Source of the DNA: Anisakis pegreffii
Lineage: Eukaryota; Nematoda; Chromadorea; Rhabditida; Anisakidae
Direction of reading: 5' to 3'
NCBI GenBank assembly: GCA_035041965.1
Contig: JAPYMA010000211.1
Span: 1 to 64,000 of the forward strand
DNA: 64,000 nt
The translations under genes were made by a program, and so were the position numbers. Under the pieces are notes generated by a model. The model was not told the DNA's origin and searched no databases. It worked only from the letters and a program-made list of their open reading frames with translations. This document shows positions 50,201-59,900 of the stretch, one piece after another; the stretch's first letter is position 1; the number at the start of each line of letters is the position of its first letter.

Positions 50201-52762
50201 AGACGAGCTTAAGGTAGCCAGTAGATTAGTCTAAAATAAATTTAGACAATTGCAAATTTCTTCAGGTAATCGTGAAGGCGAAGAATATCGTTGCACCAAC
50301 ATTGAAACGTATCACACCTCGACCTACAGTTGCTTCCTCACGTCGTTCGTCTACAAGACCTTCTCGACCTGTCAGTAGTACACCACGAAGCGCTTCTAAG
50401 CGACCTACGACGAAAAGCCCGCTGGCAGATTCAAAATCAAAGCAGCTAACTAGAAAACAATCACTTACTTCGAGGCTTCCTACTGTAGCGAGAGCGAAAA
50501 TATTCTCATCAACAGCACGAACTCCTTCGACCAGACAACCGTCAACGGCGAGTCCAATCATAACGCGTCAGCAAACCACAAAGTTGAGCACTAAGCCGTC
50601 AGTTGCCGAGTTGAAGACAACATCGAGACCACGAACCACTTTGAAATCAATAATAACATCTCGAATAACTCCGCAATTCACCCGTCGACCTACGAATAAG
50701 ACCACTGTTGCTATAACCTCTCGATTTACTACCCGTCCCACGACCACTCGACTCACAACCCGCTTGACAACCCCTCGACCCACCACTCCGACGAGATCAC
50801 CAACACCCACCGCAAAACCGTTCTCTAGTCGAGCCACGCGCTCTACAACTGCCGAACCGGTGACCGAATTCAAACCAGGTCAATAAGTTGATTCTATCGT
50901 CTTCAGATGATTTCAGCAATGAACTGGATGAAATCACTGATAAAATTATGAATGAAATCGAGTTGATGGATTTTTTTATAGTTAACGAAAATGTTTCGCA
51001 TCGGCATATTTTCTCCACATCTGTAGTAACAAAATTGAAATCAGCGTGCAACGCTGAAACTGATTCTGAACAAAAATGTGCATTTTATGGCGAGGTTATC
51101 ATCCAATACTTTATCGAGCTGTAGAGTTATGAATTTAGGATGTCTTGTGGATTTGATGATTATCATCGACTCGTCGGGATCCGTTGAAGATACGTTCGTT
51201 CGTGAGAAAGAACTCGCTGGCAGAATCATTGACAGGCTTCGAATTGGACCCGACAACGCGCGAGTGGCTCTCATCAAGTTTGCCGCGAAAGAGAAAGTTA
51301 AGACCGTGTGGTCATTCGATAGACCACAAAGCCGCTCGAGAGTTCTTGATGCCCTGAATTCGATTAGTTTCAGCAGTGGAATCACTGCCATTCATACGGC
51401 ATTGCTGCAGGTAAACAGACCGTATGCATTCGATTAACAGTTTCTGTTCAATATCACCTCAGTTGATTATCTCTGACAAATGTACACTACTTCAGTCTTT
51501 GATCTTTAATCCTTATTTCTTTGATCAGATCTGAATTGCCGGAATTTATAAAGTCTGCTCGATTTGATATCCTCTACTCAGAGATGGGCAATAGCCGCAG
51601 TCGTATCGCCGCAGTGAAATAGAGGAATAGCTATTTGACCACTAACGGAGTAGCTAATCCGCCATTTCGCTATGTTTCGCTAACAATAAGTAACAATAGC
51701 GTAATAATACCCATCTCTGTCTTTACTCGTCTTATTTTGGTCGGGTCTCAATTTCAAAATGATAATACCAGAGGTGAATTATTAGTGAACTATTTCTGTG
51801 AACCGTATATTATATTATCGATTAACATTGCATTACTTCAATCATGGTCTCCAGCTTCTCCGTTGTTCTTTCATTGGATACGTGTTTAGTGGCATTTTGG
51901 TGTATTTCGAGCAGATAAGTTCGTTGCACTGAAGATGAAAGTATTTCTGACAAGATGTTGAATATTGCCTCCGTTCACGTTCACTTAGCATGATGATTTG
52001 TGTTTTCCTCCAGGCCATCACCGAGTATAGTGCAGTGAAAGGTGCTCGACCTGGTAAGGCTACACCAATCGCTATCGTTTTCACAGATGGTTTCGGTCAG
52101 CAGGATATATCTGAGTCAGCTACTTTACTGAGGAAGATTGTTCCGAATGTGTACGCTGTGGCTATCAATCATGAGGTATTTATTGCGTACTTTTTGATTT
52201 GATTTAAAAACCGTGAATGCATAACGTCATCAGCAATTCAGCTCTTCACATAGATTTTTTCCATGATAGATTTTTTCATAATCTTCGAAGCGTTCAAACA
52301 ATTTGGTTGAACTGTTCACGTGAAACTCTTGCGGAGGGAGCATCATCGTGAGTATCGTTCAAGACTACAAACTTCAAGCAATGTTCGGTCTTTGAAAGAA
52401 AAAACTGCTAGTTTGGATGGGATACCGAGCAATTCATGCACATCGTGCAATATATTAAAGGCTGCTCATAAATATCCAATAGCTTTCTCGCAATTTCGCG
52501 AGCCTCTTATGGATTAATTATGGGTTTTCGCTAATGTTTCGTGATATTCCTATCATTGCGTGTTATAAATACATTTGGTGTATGGAACCTATGCTGGTGG
52601 TATTTCTTTTTTTTTGAAATCGTTCACAAATTTGCCATTTTTCAGTATCCGGTCAGTAGAACGGAACTGGAACGGATCGCCGGATCACCGGAGCGGGTCT
52701 TCACGGATGCGAACATCGAGAGTTTACAATCAATGTTGAAACATTTTACCTCATCTTGTTAA
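31886..52762 (+). CDS. Giant secreted protein with nine vWA domains
   Basis: I reconstruct 44 exons encoding about 2558 aa; all phases join from ATG (31886) to TAA (52762). Exon coordinates are listed under the domain entries below. The start is chosen because its first two exons give a signal peptide (MTSFCMLRLACIAVIVASAV). Each vWA domain shows the usual order: hydrophobic strand plus MIDAS DxSxS, a GGxTS-like threonine loop, a strand plus (S/T)DGxSQD, then a Y/FAVTxS strand and a closing helix. vWA domains bind protein ligands, often through Mg2+ held by the MIDAS, in extracellular matrix and adhesion proteins. No transmembrane segment or GPI tail is visible, so secretion is inferred. The best-known relatives in architecture are matrilins and collagen VI, but no EGF or Gly-X-Y repeats are present. 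Two weak donors (after 46484 and 50878) leave open earlier stop codons or a split into separate genes. Confidence 0.82.
32420..35835 (+). other. vWA domain 1 (degenerate MIDAS) and linker
   Basis: Exons 32420-32525, 32725-32839, 33991-34169 and 35213-35363, then linker exon 35707-35835 (about residues 27-253). The first strand reads VDVLFLVDITTDNN, so the MIDAS serines are replaced (D-T-T-D). Other landmarks are ARFGIIVF, RLVMLVHNGHSTDL and AEVFVLSDEMDSNM. Metal binding is unlikely. The acceptor before 35213 (CACTTGAAG) is poor. The linker is charged (MKLKEETKAF). Confidence 0.75.
32951..33066. repeat. Nested hairpins in intron 4 of the vWA gene
   Basis: Three inverted pairs are interlaced: GGCTAGTATGGCTT with AAGCCATACTAGCC; AAGCTCCTG with CAGGAGCTT; and, spanning both, GCGCTTATATTAGC with GCTAATATAAGCGC. 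The last pair is perfect over 14 bp. This looks like a small palindromic element. Confidence 0.75.
36460..37763 (+). other. vWA domain 2 (intact MIDAS)
   Basis: Exons 36460-36585, 36822-37007 and 37403-37590, closing in the next exon (about residues 254-425). Landmarks: VDLMIVLDTSGSVYKAF with DTSGS; VGLIRFSSAPSIVIPF; EFTGQSTRIAAAV; VFILISDGHGQEYW; and AEVFSATTSQDYNFAELL. The middle exon has no Met and would be missed by ATG-based ORF calling. Confidence 0.85.
37764..38538 (+). other. vWA gene: Ser/Glu-rich linker exon with degenerate repeats
   Basis: One long exon (about residues 420-678) is rich in Ser, Glu, Asn, Gln and Pro. It carries about three degenerate copies of a unit seen as TEAEQQNNEVQPEVLPSTSP, VAEEQNNELQSKVLPPNPGP and IEAEQQRTKLHSRVPLS. 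The 3' boundary is either 38526 or 38538; both donors (GTTATC, GTGGTT) keep phase 0. It is likely unstructured and exposed. Confidence 0.75.
38867..40177 (+). other. vWA domain 3 (intact MIDAS) and short linker
   Basis: Exons 38867-39055, 39243-39368, 39478-39578 and 39753-39895, then linker exon 40085-40177 (about residues 679-895). Landmarks: CDVDLIFVIDRSMSVEADF with DRSMS; IEHTGGETSAVSG; LMIVLISDGNSQDQW; AVYAVTFSKNYSFDELRQFA; and GDKWRVFVDARARKF. It is strikingly similar to domain 5. Confidence 0.87.
40364..41823 (+). other. vWA domain 4 (intact MIDAS)
   Basis: Exons 40364-40621, 41100-41231, 41453-41568 and 41688-41823 (about residues 896-1109). Landmarks: IDLVLVLDKSSSVVENF with DKSSS; ESTAGETSTVSG; RLIVVLFSDGGSTDL; and EAEVYAVTVSDQYKADELLA. 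It is most like domain 6. Its second intron contains a 270-bp dispersed repeat. Confidence 0.85.
40771..41046 (+). repeat. Dispersed ~270-bp repeat, copy 3 (intron 17)
   Basis: The reverse complement of this segment matches 5985-6275 almost end to end, including ACAAAATATATATTTTTCT and CTGAGGGTACAGTAG. It lies within the intron between the first two exons of vWA domain 4, and two ORFs across it are not exons. Confidence 0.75.
42072..42430 (+). other. vWA gene: Thr/Pro-rich mucin-like linker exon
   Basis: This single exon is in phase with both neighbours and encodes about 120 residues. Most of it is the heptad array TPTEART. The frame is fixed by the flanking splice phases, so the alternative readings HRQKHGQ (+ strand) and SVLSVLL (- strand) are not translated. 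The density of Thr next to Pro is typical of O-glycosylated stalks. Confidence 0.85.
42152..42403 (+). repeat. Coding minisatellite, 21-bp unit, 12 copies
   Basis: Ten identical copies of a 21-bp unit (ACACCGACAGAAGCACGGAC then A), each coding TPTEART, are flanked on each side by one variant coding TPTEPQT. The total is 252 bp. The lack of synonymous drift among the ten central units indicates recent expansion or homogenisation. Confidence 0.95.
42592..44395 (+). other. vWA domain 5 (intact MIDAS) and linker
   Basis: Exons 42592-42702, 43008-43121, 43370-43479, 43714-43845 and 44029-44164, then linker exon 44286-44395 (about residues 1230-1466). Landmarks: CKVDLMFIIDRSESVEKEF with DRSES; VRVGAVSFHSTAELEFAF; IEHFGGSTSAVSG; RMVVLISDGNSQDPW; ADVYAVTVSHDYM; and GNKWLVYIDARIRQF. 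The linker is TTPQPENQLADATHSP-like and acidic. Confidence 0.87.
44541..46484 (+). other. vWA domain 6 (intact MIDAS) and linker
   Basis: Exons 44541-44667, 45049-45300 and 45682-45825, then linker exons 45962-46062 and 46296-46484 (about residues 1467-1737). Landmarks: VDVMIILDTSTSVEHEF with DTSTS; KVSLVRFAAVGTLQFGFG; ENTGGSTSLVKA; LVVVFVTDGNSQDPW; EVYVVTLSPKYFFDELKQYA; and HVYIDDRANKF. The linker is Ser/Lys/Glu-rich. Its last donor is the unusual GTATTG after 46484. If it is not used, translation runs on to a TGA at 46602. Confidence 0.82.
46771..47864 (+). other. vWA domain 7 (intact MIDAS)
   Basis: Exons 46771-46978, 47347-47463 and 47677-47864 (about residues 1738-1909). Landmarks: MDLEIILDASSSRSDVF with DASSS; IKYNGGSTLTAQAVEL; VVVLMNDGMSQDPW; and ERFGVALGDKVDLRELKHYI. 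The middle exon begins MVRHAIEDI, the same helix position at which domains 1 and 5 have an intron. Confidence 0.82.
48271..49708 (+). other. vWA domain 8 (degenerate MIDAS)
   Basis: Exons 48271-48473, 48827-49013, 49199-49313 and 49547-49708 (about residues 1910-2131). The first exon opens with an acidic linker and reaches VDLMVVFDNSDVTSN, where the MIDAS is D-N-S-D-V. The threonine loop is also altered (EPEHGKPKYAKAL). Later strands, RGILLIVGDGRAEETD and LSCFAVDSGKSIDQKVL, are recognisable. The fold is probably retained without the metal site. Confidence 0.75.
49802..50878 (+). other. vWA gene: basic Thr/Arg/Pro-rich linker exons
   Basis: Exons 49802-49921 and 50266-50878 encode about 244 residues. 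The first is charged; the second is about 204 residues of Thr, Arg, Ser and Pro with loose repeats such as TTRPTTTRLTTRLTTPRPTT. It is chemically opposite to the acidic linker between domains 2 and 3. The exon can also be read through the donor at 50879 to an in-frame TAA at 50884-50886. Confidence 0.75.
51139..52762 (+). other. vWA domain 9 (intact MIDAS) and C-terminus
   Basis: Exons 51139-51410, 52014-52175 and 52646-52762 (about residues 2376-2558). Landmarks: LVDLMIIIDSSGSVEDTF with DSSGS; ARVALIKFAAKEKVKTVW; SFSSGITAIHTALLQ; PIAIVFTDGFGQQD; and PNVYAVAINHE. The closing helix ends HFTSSC then TAA. The vWA domain ends essentially at the stop, so there is no C-terminal anchor. Confidence 0.85.
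51579..51719. mobile_element. hAT-like MITE (141 bp) in an intron of the vWA gene
   Basis: It begins CAGAGATGGGCAATAG and ends ATACCCATCTCTG, so the outer 10 bp are perfect inverted repeats in the style of hAT termini. The flanking 8-mers CCTCTACT (51571-51578) and TCTTTACT (51720-51727) agree at 6 of 8 positions, as expected of an aged 8-bp target-site duplication. The interior is non-coding. Confidence 0.75.
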
Positions 52763-54344
52763 TTTGATCATTATTTGTCTTCGTCTATTTTACTATTGTG
52801 TTAGGTGTTTTGAATCTCTTGCGCACATCCGCATTGAATAGGCGCATCGTTAGTTCGTTATAGTTAAATCCAATGATTGATGTTTCGAAAAGTTACGATC
52901 CCCGAATTGCGCCTACAATGAATCTGTGAACAATCAGACTCGAGTTCGTGATGTTTTATGTATATTTCGAAAAAGTAATGCGATACGCTAGCGGGTGGAA
53001 GTGTCAGTTGATGAGTTTTCACTGTGACTACACTGCAGGGTTAGCCGTTTTTTGTTTGAAATATGATAGTTTAATATTTCTCACTTTCGAATTCAGATTA
53101 GTGAGCAACTAACAACTGATGAGATGAGAATGCTATATATCCTGTTCAGTTTTCCTTCTCAAGTGCTATTCGTTCGATCATTAATGAAAGTTTTTCTATT
53201 CGTCAAGCGGAAGGAAAGCTTCCTACGAGCGTTATCGTGAACAATTTCGCTGAACACTGTTCCTTCAATTAGTGCCTTAACAAAAGCATTCTTGCTGCCA
53301 TTGTTCATGCCTGGCATGTTCATGAATCAATATCAGTGCGTTTTGTTTTGCCTGATTGCTCTTATTGTTCCACTTGGTGCTTTGAATCACTGCCTGAGCA
53401 TTCGTCGAGATTCTATTTGAGCATGTCATATTTGACTCGTAACTTTGCATGCTTTCATTGAATTGCGTTCATTCATTTCGAACGATCATGTGATACTTTT
53501 GACGGCCACGTAATATGCTATAACTAATCGCAGACATAACATCATAGGCGTTGTTATTGTGATTCATTTGACAACTATTAGTATGAGTATTGTCTGAGTT
53601 TGATCAATGACATATTGACGGGATACATTTTTGTTTGAATTGATGACAGTTTTGAATAACCGAATCAACAACATTTCGCCGACTCGATTGAATCAATTGA
53701 GTGAATGGTGTTGTTTTTGCAAATCTTTTATTTCACATACACGGAATCGTGTATTCGCTAAATTATGATAGAATGGATGAATACCTCTATTTAAAGCCAC
53801 GTTCTATGGCTGAAATACTCAACACGACAAAAACAGCGAAGATAATAGCAACTCTGCGTCGTTATCCGTTGAATTGTCCATTAATGAGTATTCTTTCGAG
53901 TGAAACATTTGCTAGTGTGATCATTAATTTAGCATTGAGTCTGTAGAGCGTTACACTGACGGCTTCGTTTGCAAGTCCTCGTTTGAGCGCTAGTTAACTC
54001 AGGTATTCTAGTATCACAAGTATTCCCATGCAACAGCCATCCTAAGCCACCTCATAAAACGTCAACGCACGGTGTTTATCGCAGACCGTAAACAGTTGTC
54101 GTATGTTAGCATATTCCAATATCGCAGGAATTCTTCTCCGACCGCAAGATTATCACTGAACTTGAGGTTTTCATGTTACACTAATATTCTTTTATGCGTG
54201 TTCCAGATGGTATTGCCTATCCGTGTACTTTTCAGTTGGAAATGTCACGTTTGAGTTGATCTTATATTTTGTTGCTGATATTATGATCGTTGATTGAAGT
54301 TTGCTGATAGTTCAGCACTCGCTTGCTGAATTGTTTCAAGCGAA

Positions 54345-54410
54345 TTAAGTTATTATTATTGTTTCCTTTATTATTATTACTATTATTATTATTGCTATTA
54401 TTATTTATTG
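54345..54410. repeat. TTA/ATT microsatellite
   Basis: An imperfect trinucleotide array (TTATTATTATTGCTATTATT and similar). It is responsible for the Asn-rich and Leu-rich spurious ORFs on the two strands. Confidence 0.85.
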
Positions 54411-56689
54411 TTTCATGTTCGTTGTACTGTGCCGAAATAAAACACGACAATTATGAAGGCTGTTTCCATTCGCTCTTCAGTCTCAATCGGTGTTCGATAG
54501 ATTAGTGATGGTCGGCATTGCTGCGATCGATCTGTCTTTGGAAACTTTATCTGAGAAAATAAAAGACAACCTCACAGCACATAATCATTTCGAATGTGAA
54601 ATTTTGCCATTTTCTGTTCAATTGAGGTCAACCTAAAAATTAACATTGGAACAATAAAATTGTGACCCTTACCGCGTCAATCTTCCGTTATTCACCGAGC
54701 TGATGCGGTCTCTGATTTTTTTTTCACTGACAATCAATGGAATGCTTTTATGAGCCCTTATCCAAGCATTTGGTGAACATATGAAGAGATAATACTGCAT
54801 TGGAGTGGAGTCGCAAGGTCTGTTAGTGAGTAGTAGCAAGAACAAGAGGAAACTACTGATGAATGGATGCCATAATTGATGTGATACCAAAATGATAGGA
54901 ATACCAAATGGCGCCACCGAATAGTGATAATTGTTTGTTTTGCTGATGCCACTGTTTGTGGTTTTGTTTGGGACTGTTTGTGATGTTGACTGTGTTGCTG
55001 GTGCGAAAGCGATGATTAATAACTTATTGTTAGTTTATCCACACAATAAATGAAGACGATAATAACGGTTCAATACAGTGAAGATGGTTGAGTGACGAGA
55101 GATGCCGATGATTGCTCATAAACAACAACACTGGATACACGAACAACACACTAACTGACTAATACGGAGGAACTGATATAACTACACTGAGCTACTTATA
55201 TAGTCATTGAGATTGGCTGATTACGAAACAATGGTTACGAATTGCCAATGGTGCTCAGAGAACACATGATATGCAAAGCACTATAGACAGACATACAAGA
55301 AACCGTAAACAATAAACAAAAGATCACCGGTTTATCGCAACATGATCCTTCAATAATAATGATAGTAATTTTAGGTCGTTTGAGGAAAAATAAGTAAACG
55401 AAGAAGCACATCCAATAATCCCTCAAATATCTATTTCCGAAGGAATATTCTAGCCTCAGGACTTTAACTGCTGTGCATCATGTCAGTCGTTTCGTTTGGA
55501 TGTTTGACGTACGATCAATAGTAGATTATCATGAGAACAAAAAACATCACCATACAACGTGAATTGAATAATTCGCTGTAGATAAGCGATATTTTCTCAC
55601 AAATGACTTGTTAGCACGCGAAAACCTTCTCACAATATATGACGATCGCTTACTTCAGAGTTGTCGATCCTCATTTGGTAGCGTTAATTTCTAACATTAA
55701 GATAAACTTTTAATTAAACACTGAAAATGCCTAGAAATCAATTCAGAGGCATAATAAATTGAAAAGCGACTCATACTAGATGACGAGTCTGTTGAAATAG
55801 TTGCATTCAATGTATTATTCAATGTGTCTCATTTATTTGCTCACTCTTTGCTTATTCATTAACTCAGCTCATTTATTTGCTTCTTCGTTCGCTCATTTAC
55901 TAACATATTAACGCACAATGACTTATCAATATGCTCGACGTGATTGAGAAGATCAAATGATCTGATTTTCAACTCTCTACGATCGAACAAGTCGTCTCAA
56001 ACTTGAAACAATGCACTATCCAAAGATTCGAGAATAAATTCATGCAAAGAAACGAGAACAGACTCTACGAAGAAGCAAAATTTCGTGCGGAACATTGCAT
56101 TTTCGTTGCTCGCGCTCATTTATTCATAACCGATTCATAATACATTCTCGAATCATAATACATAATGATTTATAATCATGCATTCATGATAATCGAATTT
56201 TAATCATAATGCATTCTCGGAACTGCATAACCAATCTTCAATCATCAGAGCGATTTTCTAACATTATCGATGAATATTCCGATAATCATGGGACCTGGGG
56301 ACTGTTGAACATTAATATTTAGCAACTGACTTTGTCGCTCTCATCATCCATCACACGAAGTCAGAGCAGACAGCGTTTTCGTTTGAAACAAATCGCTAGA
56401 AGTACTCAAAAAATGTAATCTTTCTAATCCTCCTATGGGAATAAAATTGAACAGCTCATCTACTTTGTGCAGATGCGCAAGCTTTCATCTGCGAATATAA
56501 TACTCTTGAACTTTCGAAACGATCACCAGTCCCTTTTTCTTTGACTGCTTAAGTGCAGCTGATTGCAACATCATCTTAGTCAATTCGATTTAGAAATTCA
56601 ACAATGACTGTTTATCTTCACTGATATACTGCATGACATATGAGGTTAGCATGGATATTCACGGACAGCGACTGTATGAACTCACTTAC

Positions 56690-56965
56690 TATTAGTGTTA
56701 ATCGGAAAGCAACTTTTTTCCCGCAAGGACCCTACTGAGAAGCGAAATGAAGCGAGGGTACCCCGACAAAGGTTAGGGAACGAAATTGTCGCGGAATTAT
56801 CGGGGAACGGACTCCCCGTCAGGGATCCTGAGACCCCGGCTGGGTTTCCGTTTCTGGACGAACACCAGTTAATAGTCGCTGTTTACTTGGTGGCCCATGC
56901 AGTGCTGATCACTTCCAGTCATTTTGCATCTGATGCAAATGAGATCTTGGCCAAAGTTTAGTGTG
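56690..56965 (+). other. GC-shifted patch with an 88-codon ORF of unknown status
   Basis: The local composition is clearly richer in G+C than the flanks (for example GGGGAACGGACTCCCCGTCA). The frame 56695-56961 reads NEARVPRQRLGNEIVAELS and ends in VLITSSHFASDANEILAKV. I see no family, start context or splice signal. It may be a repeat fragment or a piece of an old gene. Confidence 0.25.
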
Positions 56966-59900
56966 CATTTTGAGCAAGTTTTTTAGAATGCAGAAATGCA
57001 GCGAAAAATTATGGATGAATAAAATTGGCAATTTTCTCGTTGAGTAATGATGTATTGCTGTGTCATTCTCGTCTACGGCCTCAAATCCGTCTCGACGACG
57101 CATTGATTTGAATAATTTGATGAATGAATTTTCAAAAGAGAACGGATTTGCGTAATTGCATCAGCACAGGCGCCGGCCGTATTCCATTAGCTGGTTGATT
57201 AATGTGCAGCAATACATGAACTGTAATAACGCAGCGAACGAACTAAATCTAAATTATCTAAATTATCTACGGCTATCTAAATTGATCACAAACCAAAAAA
57301 TTATCTTCACTAACGAGGTTTGCAATATAGCATAATTTCCAGCATTTCAATCCAGTTTTCGAGCACTTATTTCGAGAACGCGGGAACTTGAGCAAACAGC
57401 TGAGAAAGCTTGATGTACGTGACTTCAATAAAAAATCAAAGGCTGAGAAGGCTCTTCGGATGATGAGGATGTAATTTCCATGACTAGGTTTGCTAATCAG
57501 CTATCAAATGGATTCAGAGAGATGACCACTTATTTCAGATTCTCTGATGGTGTTATTGGATGGATTCATGGAACAGTTTGAATGTGTATCACTGTGAATG
57601 AATGAAACAGAACCTCATAATTAGAATTGCATCAGAATACAGCGGAATATTGAGAATTTCATCACTGATATTTACTTAATTTACATATTTAGTTAATTAG
57701 CGCATTCTGCCTTCTTAATATCTTGAAGCAGCTTTTTTCTGCAGAAAATGCATTTCTTGCGAGCACAGTGTTCATGGTTTCATTGCATTTATAAGTGGAT
57801 CTGGTAATGGAATGCAAATGAAATGCAAATTATCATGATGTGGTACTGAGATTTTAGGAGACTGTATAAAGAGAATTTTTATGAGTACTGATGTTTCGAA
57901 AACACATTATTTGGATCATCTTAGTTTCAAGTATATCTTCTGTTTCCTTCTTTACATCTATTCTTTGAGTTGTCAGTAATAATTTGCTTAAGTTGGATGT
58001 GTTTGTGTGTTTGTGTGACTTCATTCCATTTTGAATCATGCGCAATACTGTGGCATTGATCTGAGGATTTAATGTGCGCTAGTGGTTGTAACATGATGTG
58101 ATTTTTAGTGGAATAAATTGCGTCCACTTTGCCTTAAGAAGACTTTCTCATCAAGCAAGATGAGCAAACTTAGCAATCCCTAAAAAGTTCATCTTTTCGA
58201 GATAATTTTCAGTACTCCTCGGTATGCTTGCTGCACAAATCAATACAATTATGCAGTACAATTAGAATGAACAATTGGTATGCTCAAGAATTAAATGCTC
58301 TGCCATGGAAAGCATTCCAAGCATACTAATTTTTCCACTTCGGCAACAGTTTTATTAAGTGTTGCAATTCGAGAATGGCACTTTATCGAGGCACACGACT
58401 TGAATGAGTCAGTTGGAATAGCTGCATGCATAGAATATTCAAATTGAACGTGCCGATGCTCCACAAGCACTTTTCGATTACAAACATTCGGTTCATCAAA
58501 AAAAAAATCGTCTTGCGAAATTCCAGACGAATTCAACATTCGATAACTTCTTCCACATGATGCACTCAGTCAAACCGCATTATGCGCATTTACACATCTC
58601 ATTCGTTTCGCTGCAACGTCTCTTTTCTGATCAGAAAATGAAGGTGAACAGCGGGTAGATAAATGAATGCCAAGCTATAGGAGTTGATAAAAGGAATGCG
58701 AGATACTTGAAACGCCTTCTGAATTTGTGACAGCATTTAGAAAAAAATCTTACAAAAAATAATTTAATGACTTACTAATGCTAAAATAGTTCAGTACACG
58801 ACTTTGTTTTAGGCAAATAAATGATCCTCGTTGCTATGTCTCATAAAGCAAGGATATCCCATATAGCTATAATTTGAAAATGCTCAAATGTAAGAGATGA
58901 TCACATCCTCGTGTGAATGTTCAAGCACGATGAGATCTGTGAATAATTGAATTAAATGAAACTTTGTGATTAGTTATGGTGGCTGTTCGTTGATCTATAA
59001 AATGACGATCTCTATCGATACTAAAATCCTTGTCGCCAAAGAATGTGTGCCACACCATAATTATCGAGCACCTTCCCAATTCCGATTGCTATAATAGCGG
59101 ATTGAAGAACATTTCGATGAAATTTTAAATTCTTGAAAATGCAGTCTTGAATGACGCAACCTAATGACGTGTGCACATGCGTGTGTTGATCAAATTAAAC
59201 AAAGGAAATGACATTTTGCGAGGAATAAAGGAGCGTAACAACCAGGTTAGTTGCAAACGCTCTCTGATTCCAACAGATAAACGCTCAACACTGAATGGAA
59301 TATGGTAATACATGGTTTCTGATCGTATTTCCGGAAAAATTTAGCTCAATCAAACTCAGTGAACTGCAATTCAATCCCTGATTTGATCTAACTTGAGTCG
59401 CAGTGATCTCCCACGAATAAGTTCCACATTACGAGCGATAGCGCTAATTGAAAGGAAGTTTACATTTAAAGCTTCAATATTTGGAACGCTTCAAAAGTTT
59501 GTTGACTATTCTTAATGAGTGACTGCGTCGGGTATGACGACCGCAACTAACAATTTGCAATAACAAATTTCATCAATTCATTCATTGAATCGCAAACATT
59601 CATCGCACTCATTCAGTATCCAACACCGAAAGTGTGCTCGATCGGAAACGAATCCCTGTAGAGTTAAATCTGTTCGCACAAACAAGCGCTGAATTGTGCT
59701 CGAATGGATAATTGCATAATTTGTTTTTGGGTTTATGATCCTCTATCCGTCAGCACTGACTACTGAGTCGGCCTGGAATGGCCATGATTGCTATGCAAAG
59801 AGCAGAACGAGTTAGTTTGCTCGCATTCCAAAACTTGTTGCAAGCTCGATGGTTTAAGAGCTAGCAGGCTTTCTATATTCAACGTTTCTATGGTGTGATT

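Noticed and set aside
50262..50873. Minus-strand Val/Gly-rich ORFs opposite the Thr/Arg-rich linker
   Set aside because: They are antisense readings of a repetitive coding exon with no domain or splice support.
50888..51124. Extra exon between the Thr/Arg-rich linker and vWA domain 9
   Set aside because: Joining it would need an intron of about 28 nt, and splicing 50878 to 51139 already keeps phase.
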